From positions 1 to 35,503 of the forward strand of contig CAYMDO010000022.1 of NCBI GenBank assembly GCA_964389365.1: a DNA stretch of 35,503 bases, read 5' to 3'. The DNA comes from UBA993 sp964389365 (GTDB taxonomy: Bacteria; Bacillota; Dethiobacteria; DTU022). A program made the translations under genes and the position numbers. This document shows, in pieces, positions 9,116 to 18,480 of this stretch. Numbering within the stretch: position 1 is the stretch's first letter; each line of letters begins with the position of its first letter. The notes beneath the pieces are model-generated. The model saw only the letters and a list, made by a program, of their open reading frames with translations, ran no database searches and had not been told where the DNA came from.

Positions 9116-10282
9116 TTAAAAGCTTTCGGTTTCGGTATCTGCCAAAACCGGTTCTGTTCCGGTTTTTTTAGTCGTCATATAATGCATGAACGCACCTGAC
9201 CCGAAGATAACAGCCGCCAGGTGAACCAGCCAACCGATGAATGGGATTTTAAATATCAAGGCCAAAACCAATACCCCAATCAACACTTTTAGGACCTGGT
9301 GCAGTTCTACGCCAAATTTATTTAAAGCGAGATCTGCCAGAAAATATCCGGCAATAACCCGGGATAGATATAGCAACACAACATATAGCAGCATAGAGAG
9401 AAAACTGACCGGAATGCCAATCACGGTAATCAACAGAGCCAGGGCGGCAATTGGCGCAACAAAAACTATCAAAGCGCCTGTACCAAGGCTTGGAACCGGG
9501 TTTTCCCTGATCATGTCCGCCGAGCCGTTAGTAACAACCGGGAAAAACAGGATCATCAGCAGGGCGGCAAATAGAAGTGAAAGAATCGGGCGCATAAAAC
9601 CCCAGGCGCTGCGCCCGGCGGTAACACCCGTCACTTCTGTTTTTGGAGGATCAAGCCTGGTGATTTTTCCACCGACTACCGCCTCCTTGTTAATCGTTGC
9701 TTCTGCTTCCGAAGTATAGGTTAGCTTACCGCTGACCTGGGCATTGGGCCCAATTATCAATTCGTTAATGACCGCATTGATATCGCCGCCAACCGGCCCG
9801 TCGGCTATCAGCCGGTTAAAAGTACTTTTTATGTCTCTGCCAACCGAACCGGTTATTGTCCCGTTGCTCGCTGCAGCAAATATATCCTGCCCCACTGTTC
9901 CCGTCATCGTTAATGTATTTGCCATAATCAACAGGTCGCGGCCGCTGGAACCAGAAAACGAAAAACTGTTGGAAGCACCGCGTACCGTTCCGGACACGTT
10001 ACCGGTAATACGGACAGTTTCGGCGAAAACCAGCAGGCTGCCCATAATATTGCCATCTACCACTACCTCGCGGCCAAAAAGGGCTGCGTCGCCGTCTACT
10101 CTGCCACTGACCATAATCACTTCGCCGAAAAGATAGAGATCATCGTCAATCAATTCGTTACCGCCGACTGTAAGGTTGTCGCCGGCATCAATTTTTGCAG
10201 CCTCCACCGGTAACCCGGGAGGCAATAAGAACATGATCAGCAATAAAAAAACTGTTAAGATTTTACCCGGGTTCTTAAACAC
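9116..10282 (-). CDS. Bactofilin-like (polymer-forming) repeat protein with C-terminal membrane domain
   Basis: A 388-residue protein with an N-terminal signal sequence (residues 1-28, LTVFLLLIMFLLPPGLP core). About residues 35-205 form a beta-helix of short repeats such as GDAALFGREVVVDGNIMGSL and GRDIKSTFNRL, like the bactofilin polymer-forming domain. After a linker there are four or so hydrophobic helices (about 225-375). The order signal, beta-helix, membrane helices differs from classic cytoplasmic bactofilins and suggests an extracytoplasmic beta-helix tethered to the membrane. Function unknown; cell-envelope scaffolding is an inference. GTG start behind GGAG. Confidence 0.75.
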   Translation of the reverse strand: MFKNPGKILTVFLLLIMFLLPPGLPVEAAKIDAGDNLTVGGNELIDDDLYLFGEVIMVSGRVDGDAALFGREVVVDGNIMGSLLVFAETVRITGNVSGTVRGASNSFSFSGSSGRDLLIMANTLTMTGTVGQDIFAAASNGTITGSVGRDIKSTFNRLIADGPVGGDINAVINELIIGPNAQVSGKLTYTSEAEATINKEAVVGGKITRLDPPKTEVTGVTAGRSAWGFMRPILSLLFAALLMILFFPVVTNGSADMIRENPVPSLGTGALIVFVAPIAALALLITVIGIPVSFLSMLLYVVLLYLSRVIAGYFLADLALNKFGVELHQVLKVLIGVLVLALIFKIPFIGWLVHLAAVIFGSGAFMHYMTTKKTGTEPVLADTETESF

Positions 10283-10444
10283 TTTACTTCATCTCCCATA
10301 TATAGCTAATTTGTATTACAGTTGCACTACTTCATTACACTTCGCTGCCTCAACGCTACATTACTTCTCCGTATATGCTGACAAACCTCCAAAAATAGAT
10401 AATTGAAATCATGCTAACAAAATATAGAGTAATTTTTTCACAGC

Positions 10445-12637
10445 TTAAATTTCTTCGATGACAAAAAGGAAGATGGCAACCAGGTCGGAATCGAACTGGC
10501 TGTTGCTGCAGTTTTTAATTTCTGCCAGCGCTTCGTCATGCGATTTAACTTTATTATACGTCCTTTTGTTGGTCATCGCATCATAAGCGTCGATGATTGC
10601 CAGAATCCGGCAGTCAATAGGAATCTCTGCCCCTCTTAAACCCATGGGATAACCACTGCCGTCCCAACGCTCATGATGTTTTAGGATTAAATCTGCAATG
10701 CCGGCGAGGTCCGGAGATGCGGAAGCGATGCGGTAACCTTTTTCCGGATGACCGCGCATTACTTCCCATTCATCATCGTTAAGCGGCCCGGATTTGTAGA
10801 GGATCTGATCCGGAATACCAACCTTGCCCAAATCATGCACCTGCGCCAGCAGGACGAGGTCGGCAAGTTGGTAAGACGTTAAGCCAATCTTTTCTCCCAT
10901 GGCCCGGCAGAGGTTTTCCAGCCTCCTGGCGTGACCCTCGGCAATATAGTCGCGCTCGGCCAGCGCTGCCAGCAAACTTTGCACAATCTTGCCGCGGCTG
11001 CTGCTGCTGCGGCAAAGTTTGTCGCGATACATGCAGTCATCTGCCTGCCTAAAAGCCTCTTTCAGCGAAAGATCAGCGCTTTCAGCAGTGGCCATGCCGA
11101 TTGAAATGCCAAGAGGCACTACATCGTCATCTTTATTGATCAGGGTTAACTTCTCCCTGATCCTCCGCAAAATTGTTTCCCCTGTAGCTTTGTCGGTCCG
11201 GCACAAAATGGCAGAAAATTCATCCCCGCCGATTCTGGCCAGTAAATCAGATCGCCGTAACGACTCCCCGAGAATCTTTGCACATCGGCAAAGCAGTTGA
11301 TCACCGGTATAATGGCCGAGCGTATCGTTAATAAACTTTAAACCGTCCAGATCGGCGGTAATGATGGTAACCGGATACTCGCGACCGCCTTCCAGCCGTT
11401 CAAGTTCCGATTCGTAGCAAGCCCGGTTATGGATTCCGGTTAGCTGATCGTGAAGGCTTAAATACTGCAGTCGCTTTTCATATTCAATACGTTCCGTAAC
11501 ATCCTTGGCAATTCCTTTAAAACCCGTAATTAAGCCCTTCTTGTCCCTGACCAGGGAAATTGAAACCTCAATGACCCTGGTCGTTCTGTCTTTTTTAATC
11601 ATCTCCAGGATCAGGCCCTTTTCAGGTACTCCCGTCTTTATAACCCGGTTGAAAGCTTTAAAGGCCAGATCGGGATCTTTATACAGCTTTTTATAGCTCG
11701 TGCCAATCAGTTCATTTTTGCCGAGACCGTCATAAAGGCGGCCTGACGCTTCGTTGCAAAAAGTAATCATACCGCCTAAGTCAGCTTCGTAATAACCCTC
11801 TTCAATAGTGGCCAATATTTCCCGGTTGCGGGCTTCACTGTCTTTCAGTTTTTGCGCCGCTTCGTGCTGCTCGGTAATATCTTCCCCAACGGTAAAATAT
11901 TCTTTGATCGTCCGGTCCGGGTTAAAAATTGCGCGGTTCTTCCAACGGAAGAGCCGCCCTTTGTTGTAATGTTCGTATGTTACAACGGATTCTTCGGGAG
12001 TGAGTGCCTGAAAGCTTTCCCTGACCTGATTGCGGTATTCTGCCGGAACAAGGGCATAAAAATCTTTGCCGATTATCTCATCAACCGGCCGATCGATAAT
12101 TGTTCTTGATAATTCATTAATATAAGTAACCTCGCCATCAGGGGAAATGCGGGTTACCAGTACCGGGATATCTTCCGCCAGGGCACGGTACCAATCCCGC
12201 CCCTGCCTGATAATGTCTTCGGCCCTTAACCTTTCGCTGACATCCCTGACAGAAGCAATTATTAACGCTTCTCCCTCGATGTCCACTTTTCTGAGCCTGA
12301 CTTCAGTATCAAGCAGTTTACCGCTCCGGTGAAGATGCTGCCAATAGAAAGTACGGGGGATGCCTTTTAATGCATCCTGTACATATTGTGAAGCAGCTTC
12401 AGCTGATTCACACCCGCCAGGCTGCCGTTCAGGAGAAAAGTCGATCGGGGAGCGGCCAATAATCTCCTCCCGGCGATAGCCCCAGTAATGGCAGGCTTCT
12501 TCGTTGCAGTCGATAAATTTTTCGTTCATTATGAGTAAAGGGTCAGCCGAGTATTGGAATAGGAACTTATATCTGTTTTCAGGTTCCACCTTTGCTGTTT
12601 CTGCTTGAAGTTTACTGTTGTTTTTACGCGAAGCCAC
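10445..12637 (-). CDS. PAS-PAS-PAS-GGDEF-HD-GYP cyclic-di-GMP signalling protein
   Basis: A 730-residue soluble sensor. Three PAS domains occupy about residues 25-140, 145-265 and 275-385. A GGDEF domain follows with an intact catalytic motif (GGDEF about 466-470). Five residues upstream of it is an intact RxxD inhibitory site (RRSD), so it should make c-di-GMP and be inhibited by product. The C-terminal HD-GYP domain (about 560-730) has HDLGKVGIPDQ, HPEKGYRI, HHERWDGSGYP and DAYDAMT, all needed for a c-di-GMP phosphodiesterase. Both activities therefore look competent in one chain. No membrane segment is present. GTG start behind GGAGGTG. Confidence 0.92.
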   Translation of the reverse strand: MASRKNNSKLQAETAKVEPENRYKFLFQYSADPLLIMNEKFIDCNEEACHYWGYRREEIIGRSPIDFSPERQPGGCESAEAASQYVQDALKGIPRTFYWQHLHRSGKLLDTEVRLRKVDIEGEALIIASVRDVSERLRAEDIIRQGRDWYRALAEDIPVLVTRISPDGEVTYINELSRTIIDRPVDEIIGKDFYALVPAEYRNQVRESFQALTPEESVVTYEHYNKGRLFRWKNRAIFNPDRTIKEYFTVGEDITEQHEAAQKLKDSEARNREILATIEEGYYEADLGGMITFCNEASGRLYDGLGKNELIGTSYKKLYKDPDLAFKAFNRVIKTGVPEKGLILEMIKKDRTTRVIEVSISLVRDKKGLITGFKGIAKDVTERIEYEKRLQYLSLHDQLTGIHNRACYESELERLEGGREYPVTIITADLDGLKFINDTLGHYTGDQLLCRCAKILGESLRRSDLLARIGGDEFSAILCRTDKATGETILRRIREKLTLINKDDDVVPLGISIGMATAESADLSLKEAFRQADDCMYRDKLCRSSSSRGKIVQSLLAALAERDYIAEGHARRLENLCRAMGEKIGLTSYQLADLVLLAQVHDLGKVGIPDQILYKSGPLNDDEWEVMRGHPEKGYRIASASPDLAGIADLILKHHERWDGSGYPMGLRGAEIPIDCRILAIIDAYDAMTNKRTYNKVKSHDEALAEIKNCSNSQFDSDLVAIFLFVIEEI

Positions 12638-12650
12638 TCTTCGAACACCT

Positions 12651-12676
12651 CCAAAATCGGTGATGGTCGGTTTTGG
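12651..12676 (-). promoter_or_regulatory. Hairpin touching the ribosome binding site of the c-di-GMP gene
   Basis: On the minus strand, CCAAAA (12671-12676) can pair with TTTTGG (12651-12656). The last two bases of the stem are the first two of the GGAGGTG ribosome binding site (12646-12652). There is no T-run, so it is not an intrinsic terminator. It might modulate translation, but the stem is short. Confidence 0.25.
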
Positions 12677-12695
12677 GATTCTTTTTGCAATATGA

Positions 12696-14261
12696 TTACA
12701 CAGCCCTGGCCCGCTTCTTTAATCCCTGGAACAAGGCGCTGCCCACTGTTTTGCCTTTACGGTATTCAACCCCCGCGATGAAAAGTTTTTCAACCTGAAG
12801 CTGCAACAGCTCCCGCGGCAGCAATCGCAGCGGGTTGTGGTTTAACACAACCATATTGGCAACTTTACCTTTCTCCAGGCTGCCCAGCTCATGTTCATCA
12901 AAGGAAGTATAGGCAACATTGTAGGTAAACATACGCAGTGCCTCCTGGATTGAAACCGACTGTTCAGGGATTCCATGATTACAGGCTCCGAATATCCCAT
13001 CGATCGGGTTGGGAGCCATAACCGGGCCATCTGAACCGCCGCTTACCAGGATCCTTAAATCTAACATCTTTTTAAAAGGTGACCCTCCTTTGACGCGTTC
13101 GCCAAGTATCTCTTCCAGGTAACCGGCCGGTTCAAGCGGCGAGATAAGAAAGCCCGGCTGCAGGGTAATTATAATCCCGAGATTGGCAATGCGCTGCAAA
13201 GTCTTCTCCGGAATCAGGCAGGCGTGAATCAGGGTATGGCGGTGATCAGAGCGAGGGGTATCTTCCAGGGCCGCTTCAATTGCCTTAACAGCCTGCTCCA
13301 CGGCTGCATCGCCAATACAGTGCAACTGTACCTGCAGCCCGGCCCGGTTAGCCTCGGTTACGAAACTGATAACCTGCTGGTCACTGTAAAACAAGATACC
13401 GCGGTTATGTGGATTATCACTGTAATGTTCGAGCAGGGCGGCATCCCTGGCACCAAAGCAGCCATCCAGGGCACAGGCAAAACAGCCGCCGATACGAGGC
13501 AGCTTACGCTTCAGCGCTTTACCGACATCCATTGTTTGAAAATAAACGCGAAACTCCAGCTGCGAACTTCTAGCCAAAAAGCGTACCAGGTCAACATCCA
13601 GATCCCGGGGGAAACCGACTCCTTCAACTGCGTGCACCAGGCCGATACCGTAACCGGCAAGGGTATCCATACCCTTTAGCATATATTGAACAAGCTTAAC
13701 CGGCGGCACTTTTGAAGAGATATAATCGGTGGCAGCAAGAAATGCTTCATGGAAAAGCCTGCCGCTTTCGAGATCGAAACCGTTCAGCAGGCGGATCTCC
13801 TTTGGCAGCATGCCGATTGCCGCAGTATTGGCTACTGCCGAGTGTCCATCGTAGCAAACCAGGTAAACCGGCCGCTCTTTTACTGCACCGTCAAGCTCAG
13901 TACGCGTTATCAGACGGTTTTCAGCAACCGAATTTGCCGAATGCCCGAACCCGAAGAGTACTTTGATTTTCGGTTCACGATCCGCATAATCCTTGATCAT
14001 CGGCCCAATATCTGCAATTTTCTTTGCCCCGCGCACATCAAAGGTTGCATTAAATAGCGCCCAGTTGGAAAAATGGATATGCCCGTCACCAAAAGCCGGC
14101 AACAAGGCTCTATCCCCCAGGTCGATTATTTCCGGTAAAGGGCCGAACGAACCCGGCAGTTCGTCCCCGACAAAATCAATACGGCCCTCATCTTCTACCA
14201 GGTACTGAAAAACCGACCCTATTTGATCACAGGTAACTATCTGACCTTTATAGATCTGCAT
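12696..14261 (-). CDS. Amidohydrolase-3 (YtcJ-like) family metal-dependent hydrolase
   Basis: A 521-residue TIM-barrel amidohydrolase. The N-terminal metal motif is present in PAFGDGHIHFSNWA. Further metal-site regions are LHCIGDAAVEQAV in the centre and SGGSDGPVMAPNPIDGIF toward the end. YtcJ-like enzymes hydrolyse amide or related C-N bonds in poorly defined substrates. I chose the ATG at 14261 because the product then begins MQIYKGQIVT like relatives. The AAGGAG at 14277-14282 is 15 bases away, and a GTG at 14288 would add nine residues, so the start is uncertain. It is divergent from glutamate dehydrogenase and 58 bases upstream of the c-di-GMP gene on the same strand. Confidence 0.8.
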   Translation of the reverse strand: MQIYKGQIVTCDQIGSVFQYLVEDEGRIDFVGDELPGSFGPLPEIIDLGDRALLPAFGDGHIHFSNWALFNATFDVRGAKKIADIGPMIKDYADREPKIKVLFGFGHSANSVAENRLITRTELDGAVKERPVYLVCYDGHSAVANTAAIGMLPKEIRLLNGFDLESGRLFHEAFLAATDYISSKVPPVKLVQYMLKGMDTLAGYGIGLVHAVEGVGFPRDLDVDLVRFLARSSQLEFRVYFQTMDVGKALKRKLPRIGGCFACALDGCFGARDAALLEHYSDNPHNRGILFYSDQQVISFVTEANRAGLQVQLHCIGDAAVEQAVKAIEAALEDTPRSDHRHTLIHACLIPEKTLQRIANLGIIITLQPGFLISPLEPAGYLEEILGERVKGGSPFKKMLDLRILVSGGSDGPVMAPNPIDGIFGACNHGIPEQSVSIQEALRMFTYNVAYTSFDEHELGSLEKGKVANMVVLNHNPLRLLPRELLQLQVEKLFIAGVEYRKGKTVGSALFQGLKKRARAV

Positions 14262-14375
14262 TTTTCTTTTTACACTCTCCTTCGCCACAAAAGGCAGACG
14301 GAATTTAAGAGATCTAAAAAATATTTTGTCTTTCCGCTATTTTTGTTGGAATTCGCTATAAAATAAAAAAAACCT

Positions 14376-14405
14376 TTGACAGAAAGCATAAATGTCCGCT
14401 ATATT
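14376..14405 (+). promoter_or_regulatory. Promoter of glutamate dehydrogenase
   Basis: A perfect -35 box TTGACA (14376-14381) and a -10 box TATATT (14400-14405), spaced by 18 bases, lie 63 bases ahead of the GTG/ATG region of the gene. This is one of the strongest promoter matches in the window. Confidence 0.7.
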
Positions 14406-14468
14406 ATTAGGAAATTATTTTCTTCGTTTCATTACCTTACTATAACAAAGCTGAAAGGAGCTAATGGC

Positions 14469-15749
14469 ATGAGCTACCTTGAGACTGGGCTACCTGAACT
14501 GCAAAATTTGGAAAATCCTTTTGAAATTGTGCAGCAACAGTGTGACTCCTGTGCCCTGCTGCTGGGACTGCCGGAGAATATTTACGCGATAATCCGTAAC
14601 CCGATGCGCGAGCTTCACGTGTCAATTCCTGTGAAAATGGATAATGGGGTTATTAAGGTTTTCAAAGGATTCCGGGTTCAATACAACAATGTCCTCGGAC
14701 CAACCAAAGGCGGGATCAGATTTCACCCCGATGAGACAATTGACACAATCCGGGCCCTGGCCGCCTGGATGACCTGGAAATGCTCCCTGCTCGAGCTGCC
14801 ACTGGGAGGAGCCAAGGGCGGTGTAATCTGTAATCCCAGGGAGCTGTCCCAGGGAGAACTCGAACGCCTGAGCCGCGGTTACGTTGAACGAATCTGGAAT
14901 TTTATTGGCCCGGACAGGGATATCCCGGCACCGGATGTCTATACTAACCCCCAGATCATGGCCTGGATGATGGACGAGTACTCAAGACTGGCCGGGAAAA
15001 ACCAATTTGGTGTAATCACCGGTAAACCGCTGTATATCGGCGGATCCATCGGCCGGAATACAGCAACAGCCAGGGGCGGAATCTATGTAATAGTTGAAGC
15101 GGCACAAACTTCCGGGATGGATTTACATGAAGCATCAATAGCTGTCCAGGGGTACGGCAATGCCGGTTTTTACCTTGCCTACCTTGCTCACGATATTTTT
15201 GGCTGTAAAATAGTAGCCGTCAGCGATCAACGCGGCGGCATCTACAATAAACACGGCCTAGACCCGTCAGCGGTCTATGAGCATAAAAGTGCAACAGGTT
15301 CAGTCATTGACTACCCTGCTGCCGATAATATTACAAACAGCGAGCTTCTCACTTTAAATGTTGACATGCTTTGCCCCAGCGCCCTGGAGAATGTGATCAC
15401 CAGGAATAATGCCGGCTTGATTAAGGCCAAGATTATTGCCGAGATGGCCAACGGCCCGACCACCCCCGAGGCTGACGAAATCCTGTTTGATCGCGGCATC
15501 CAGGTACTGCCGGATTTCCTCTGTAATGCTGGCGGGGTAACCGTTTCATATTTTGAAATGGTCCAGAACTTTAACATGCTTTACTGGGAAGAAGCGGAAG
15601 TGTTTGAACGCCTGCGCAAAAAAATGGCTTTTGCCTACCATTCGGTATTGAACGCTTCCGAAAAATACCGGGTTAACCTGCGTCAGGCTGCCTACACAAT
15701 CGCCATACAGCGAATCGCCGACGCCATGATGCTGCGCGGCTGGGTTTAA
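14469..15749 (+). CDS. gdhA: Glu/Leu/Phe/Val-family glutamate dehydrogenase
   Basis: A 426-residue oxidative deaminase/aminating enzyme interconverting glutamate and 2-oxoglutarate with NAD(P). The substrate domain contains GPTKGGIRFHP and LPLGGAKGGV with the catalytic lysines. The Rossmann domain has VQGYGNAGFYLA. Length and the IPAPDVYTNPQIMAW segment are those of the hexameric GDH class. The ATG at 14469 is chosen because AAAGGAG ends 8 bases upstream; an upstream in-frame ATG at 14376 lies inside the promoter and is excluded. An amino-acid-fermenting anaerobe would use it catabolically; that is inference. Confidence 0.94.
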   Translation: MSYLETGLPELQNLENPFEIVQQQCDSCALLLGLPENIYAIIRNPMRELHVSIPVKMDNGVIKVFKGFRVQYNNVLGPTKGGIRFHPDETIDTIRALAAWMTWKCSLLELPLGGAKGGVICNPRELSQGELERLSRGYVERIWNFIGPDRDIPAPDVYTNPQIMAWMMDEYSRLAGKNQFGVITGKPLYIGGSIGRNTATARGGIYVIVEAAQTSGMDLHEASIAVQGYGNAGFYLAYLAHDIFGCKIVAVSDQRGGIYNKHGLDPSAVYEHKSATGSVIDYPAADNITNSELLTLNVDMLCPSALENVITRNNAGLIKAKIIAEMANGPTTPEADEILFDRGIQVLPDFLCNAGGVTVSYFEMVQNFNMLYWEEAEVFERLRKKMAFAYHSVLNASEKYRVNLRQAAYTIAIQRIADAMMLRGWV

Positions 15750-15779
15750 AAAATAATTTAAGGATGACAGGGGATAATT

Positions 15780-16676
15780 ATGACAATTAAAGTAATTCTT
15801 AACCCTTATTCAAACCGCTGGAATGCGCAAAAGCGCTGGGCCGCCGCAGAATCAGCGATGCAGGACGCAGGAATCGATTTTTCACTGGATATTTCGGAAA
15901 AACGCGGCCAACCTGTAATCCTGGCTAAAGAAGCTGCCCTTGCCGGTTATAACCAGATAATTGCCGCCGGAGGAGATGGCACTGTCGGGGAGGTTGTTAA
16001 CGGAATCGCCCAGGCTAGGGGTGAAAAACAATTGGGGACGATTGGCGTTATTCCCCTAGGCACTGCCAACGATTTTGCCTGCAACCTTGGCATACCGCTC
16101 GACCTGGCCAACGCAGCCCGGGTTATCGCTGCCCAAAAAGTCCGCACGGTTGATGTTTGCAAGGCCGGCGGCCTCTATTTCATCAATAATTCCGCAATGG
16201 GTTTGGAGCCTTACATCACAACACTGGAAAAAAAGATGACATTTTTAAAAGGGATTCCCCGCTACTTAGTTGCGGCATTAAAAGGAATCTTCAAGAATCC
16301 CAGTTGGCAGGCTAAGATTCAGTGGGATGATGGAAGTTATGAAGGGCCCCTGACCCTGATCTCCGTCGGCAATGCGCCGCGCACCGGAGGCCTGTTCTAT
16401 ATGGCTCCCCATGCCGACCCTGCTGACGGCAAACTTACCGCTGTGCTGGCCTATAAAAAGTCTGCCCTGAGCCTGTTGGCCCTGTTGCCGAAAACAATGA
16501 CCCCGGAAGGTAAGTTTATCTTCGCTGAGGGAGTGCAGGAAATTGATGCAACCCGGATCTCCATCAGTTTAGAACGCCCTTCTCCGGCCCACACTGACGG
16601 CGAACTTTTCCCTGAGCCAATCAGCAGCCTGGAATACTCCATTATACCAGGTGTGATCGATATCCTGGTTCCTTAA
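15780..16676 (+). CDS. YegS/DgkB-type lipid kinase (diacylglycerol kinase catalytic domain)
   Basis: A 298-residue protein of the DAGK catalytic family, which phosphorylates diacylglycerol or related lipids using ATP. The nucleotide motif GGDGTVGEVVNGIA is near residue 61 and PLGTANDFACNLGIP near residue 90. The C-terminal half has HADPADGKL and HTDGELFPEP, the usual second conserved block. It begins 31 bases after gdhA, so read-through is possible, although no functional link is evident. The ATG has AGGGG upstream. Confidence 0.87.
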   Translation: MTIKVILNPYSNRWNAQKRWAAAESAMQDAGIDFSLDISEKRGQPVILAKEAALAGYNQIIAAGGDGTVGEVVNGIAQARGEKQLGTIGVIPLGTANDFACNLGIPLDLANAARVIAAQKVRTVDVCKAGGLYFINNSAMGLEPYITTLEKKMTFLKGIPRYLVAALKGIFKNPSWQAKIQWDDGSYEGPLTLISVGNAPRTGGLFYMAPHADPADGKLTAVLAYKKSALSLLALLPKTMTPEGKFIFAEGVQEIDATRISISLERPSPAHTDGELFPEPISSLEYSIIPGVIDILVP

Positions 16677-16682
16677 TGAGTA

Positions 16683-16760
16683 GCGTGTCAAACCCCCGTC
16701 CCCCTGACATATGTCAAACCCCCGTCCCCTTAGTTATGCGTCCCCTTAGTTACGCAGGCT
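16683..16760 (-). repeat. Cluster of GGGGACG-core interspersed repeats
   Basis: Three CGTCCCC cores lie here on the plus strand, two within near-identical TGTCAAACCCCCGTCCCC units and one in GCGTCCCCTTAGTTACGC. A fourth partial unit follows. The cluster fills the gap between the convergent lipid kinase and UPF0210 genes and runs into the 3' end of the latter, whose stop codon lies within it. Confidence 0.6.
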
Positions 16761-18104
16761 GTGAATTGGGGCGGGAATACGGCCACCGCGATTGACAAAT
16801 TCAGCAGCAGAAAAACGGTTGACAGCCATCACCGGGGCGCGGCCTAGCAGGCCGCCAAATTCAACCCGGTCCCCCACTTTTTTGCCGGCAGCGGGAATAA
16901 CCCGCACAGCTGTTGTTTTATGATTGAATACCCCGATCGCCGCTTCATCGGCAATTATAGCCGCTATCGTTTCTACAGGGGTATCACCGGGTATGGCGAT
17001 CATATCGAGGCCGACAGAGCAGACGGCGGTCATCGCCTCCAGCTTTTCAATATTTAAAGCCCCGTCATTGACGGCGGCAATCATCCCGGCATCTTCGCTG
17101 ACCGGGATAAATGCACCCGACAACCCACCCACGTAGGAAGAAGCCATCGCTCCGCCTTTTTTTACAGCATCGTTCAGAAGAGCTAATGCAGCTGTCGAGC
17201 CGGGGGCGCCGCAGCGCTCGAGCCCCATCTCCTGGAGGATCTCGGCTACACTGTCGCCGACAGCAGGTGTCGGTGCCAGCGATACATCAACTATACCAAA
17301 CGGCACGCCAAGTTTCCTGGCTGCAGCCCGGCCAACGAGTTCACCCATCCGGGTAATTTTGAAAGCCATCTTCTTTATCGTTTCCGAAAGCTCTCCCAAA
17401 TCGGCATCGCCAACCCGCTTGATAGCGCTTTTGACCACACCCGGCCCGCTGACGCCGGTATTAATCACACAGTCCGGTTCACCGATACCGTGGAAAGCTC
17501 CGGCCATAAAAGGATTATCCTCGGGCACATTGGCAAACACCACCAGCTTGGCGCAGCCGATACTATCCTGCCTGGCGGTTAGTTCAGCAGTCTTTTTAAT
17601 CACTGAACCAGCCAGCAAAATGGCATCCATATTGATTCCTGCCCGGGAGGTAGCCACGTTGATCGAAGCGCAGACCCGTTCCGTTTCGCTTAATGCCCGG
17701 GGGATTGATTCGATTAACTTGCGATCGCCGGCCGTAAAACCTTTGTGCACCAGGGCGGAAAAACCGCCGATGAAGTTTACCCCCACCTCTGCAGCAGCCC
17801 GGTCCAGTGTTTCAGCATAGCAGTAGTAATGCTCGGCCGAACTGGCCTCGGCCACAAGGGCAATCGGGGTTACTGAAATCCTTTTGTTAACAATCGGCAG
17901 GCCGTATTCGCGGGAAATCTCTTCGCCTGCCTGGACCAGCGGCCCGGCAAGGCGGGTAACTTTATCGTATATTTTGGAGCAAGCTGCCCGGTAATCGGCA
18001 TCGCTGCAGTCACGCAGACTAATCCCCATGGTAATGGTCCGTATATCAAGGTTCTCTTCCTGCACCATTTTGATCGTTTCCAGGATTTCCTCAATAGTCA
18101 GCAA
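16746..18104 (-). CDS. UPF0210 / PFL-family protein (DUF711)
   Basis: A 452-residue cytoplasmic protein of the conserved UPF0210 family, weakly related to pyruvate-formate-lyase-like folds in databases but with no proven reaction. Family hallmarks seen here include NKRISVTPIALVAEAS, DCVINTGVSGPGVVKSAI and a long Gly/Ala-rich C-terminal half with GALNIEKLEAMTAVCSVGLD. It starts with TTG behind AGGAGGGG and lies 12 bases after the ACT-domain gene, an arrangement conserved across Firmicutes. The ACT partner suggests regulation by a small amino-acid-like ligand. The 3' end runs into repeat sequence without disturbing the frame. Confidence 0.88.
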   Translation of the reverse strand: MLTIEEILETIKMVQEENLDIRTITMGISLRDCSDADYRAACSKIYDKVTRLAGPLVQAGEEISREYGLPIVNKRISVTPIALVAEASSAEHYYCYAETLDRAAAEVGVNFIGGFSALVHKGFTAGDRKLIESIPRALSETERVCASINVATSRAGINMDAILLAGSVIKKTAELTARQDSIGCAKLVVFANVPEDNPFMAGAFHGIGEPDCVINTGVSGPGVVKSAIKRVGDADLGELSETIKKMAFKITRMGELVGRAAARKLGVPFGIVDVSLAPTPAVGDSVAEILQEMGLERCGAPGSTAALALLNDAVKKGGAMASSYVGGLSGAFIPVSEDAGMIAAVNDGALNIEKLEAMTAVCSVGLDMIAIPGDTPVETIAAIIADEAAIGVFNHKTTAVRVIPAAGKKVGDRVEFGGLLGRAPVMAVNRFSAAEFVNRGGRIPAPIHSLRN

Positions 18105-18116
18105 TATTAACCCCTC

Positions 18117-18416
18117 CTAAATCCGGTGCATGTATTTGAATATATCTTCATGCTGCGTGTCGATACGCAGTTTTAACTCATCGCCTTTATGGGTCAGCAT
18201 ATCTTTCAGTATAACCAGATCTACTTTAGCCCCTTCCATATCGGCTACCAGGACCATCACAAAAAATTCCTGCATGATAGTCTGGCTGATATCAAGGATA
18301 TTAACACCTTGCTCAGCCAGGATTGTTGTAACAGCAGCTATGATCCCAACCCGGTCAGGCCCGATAACCGTAATCACAACCCGGTTTCCGCCCTCGATAC
18401 TTTTTAAGCGATCCAT
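18117..18416 (-). CDS. ACT-domain regulatory protein (UPF0237)
   Basis: A 99-residue single-ACT-domain protein, beginning RVVITVIGPDRVGIIAAVTT after a short N-terminal extension, with the ligand-binding turn GPDRVGI. ACT domains bind amino acids or similar small molecules. Its stop codon sits in the ribosome-binding region of the UPF0210 gene, so the two are cotranscribed and perhaps form a complex. GGAAGGAG precedes the ATG. The C-terminus (DTQHEDIFKYMHRI) matches this family. Confidence 0.9.
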   Translation of the reverse strand: MDRLKSIEGGNRVVITVIGPDRVGIIAAVTTILAEQGVNILDISQTIMQEFFVMVLVADMEGAKVDLVILKDMLTHKGDELKLRIDTQHEDIFKYMHRI

Positions 18417-18480
18417 CCCTCAATCTCCTTCCTCTCCGCCTGCAGACTAAAAGCAGCGTTCATTTAAGCCTGACTGTATT

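Noticed and set aside
12842..14208. Several long frames antisense or out of frame within the amidohydrolase gene
   Set aside because: They are shadows of a conserved enzyme; no ribosome binding sites or motifs support them.
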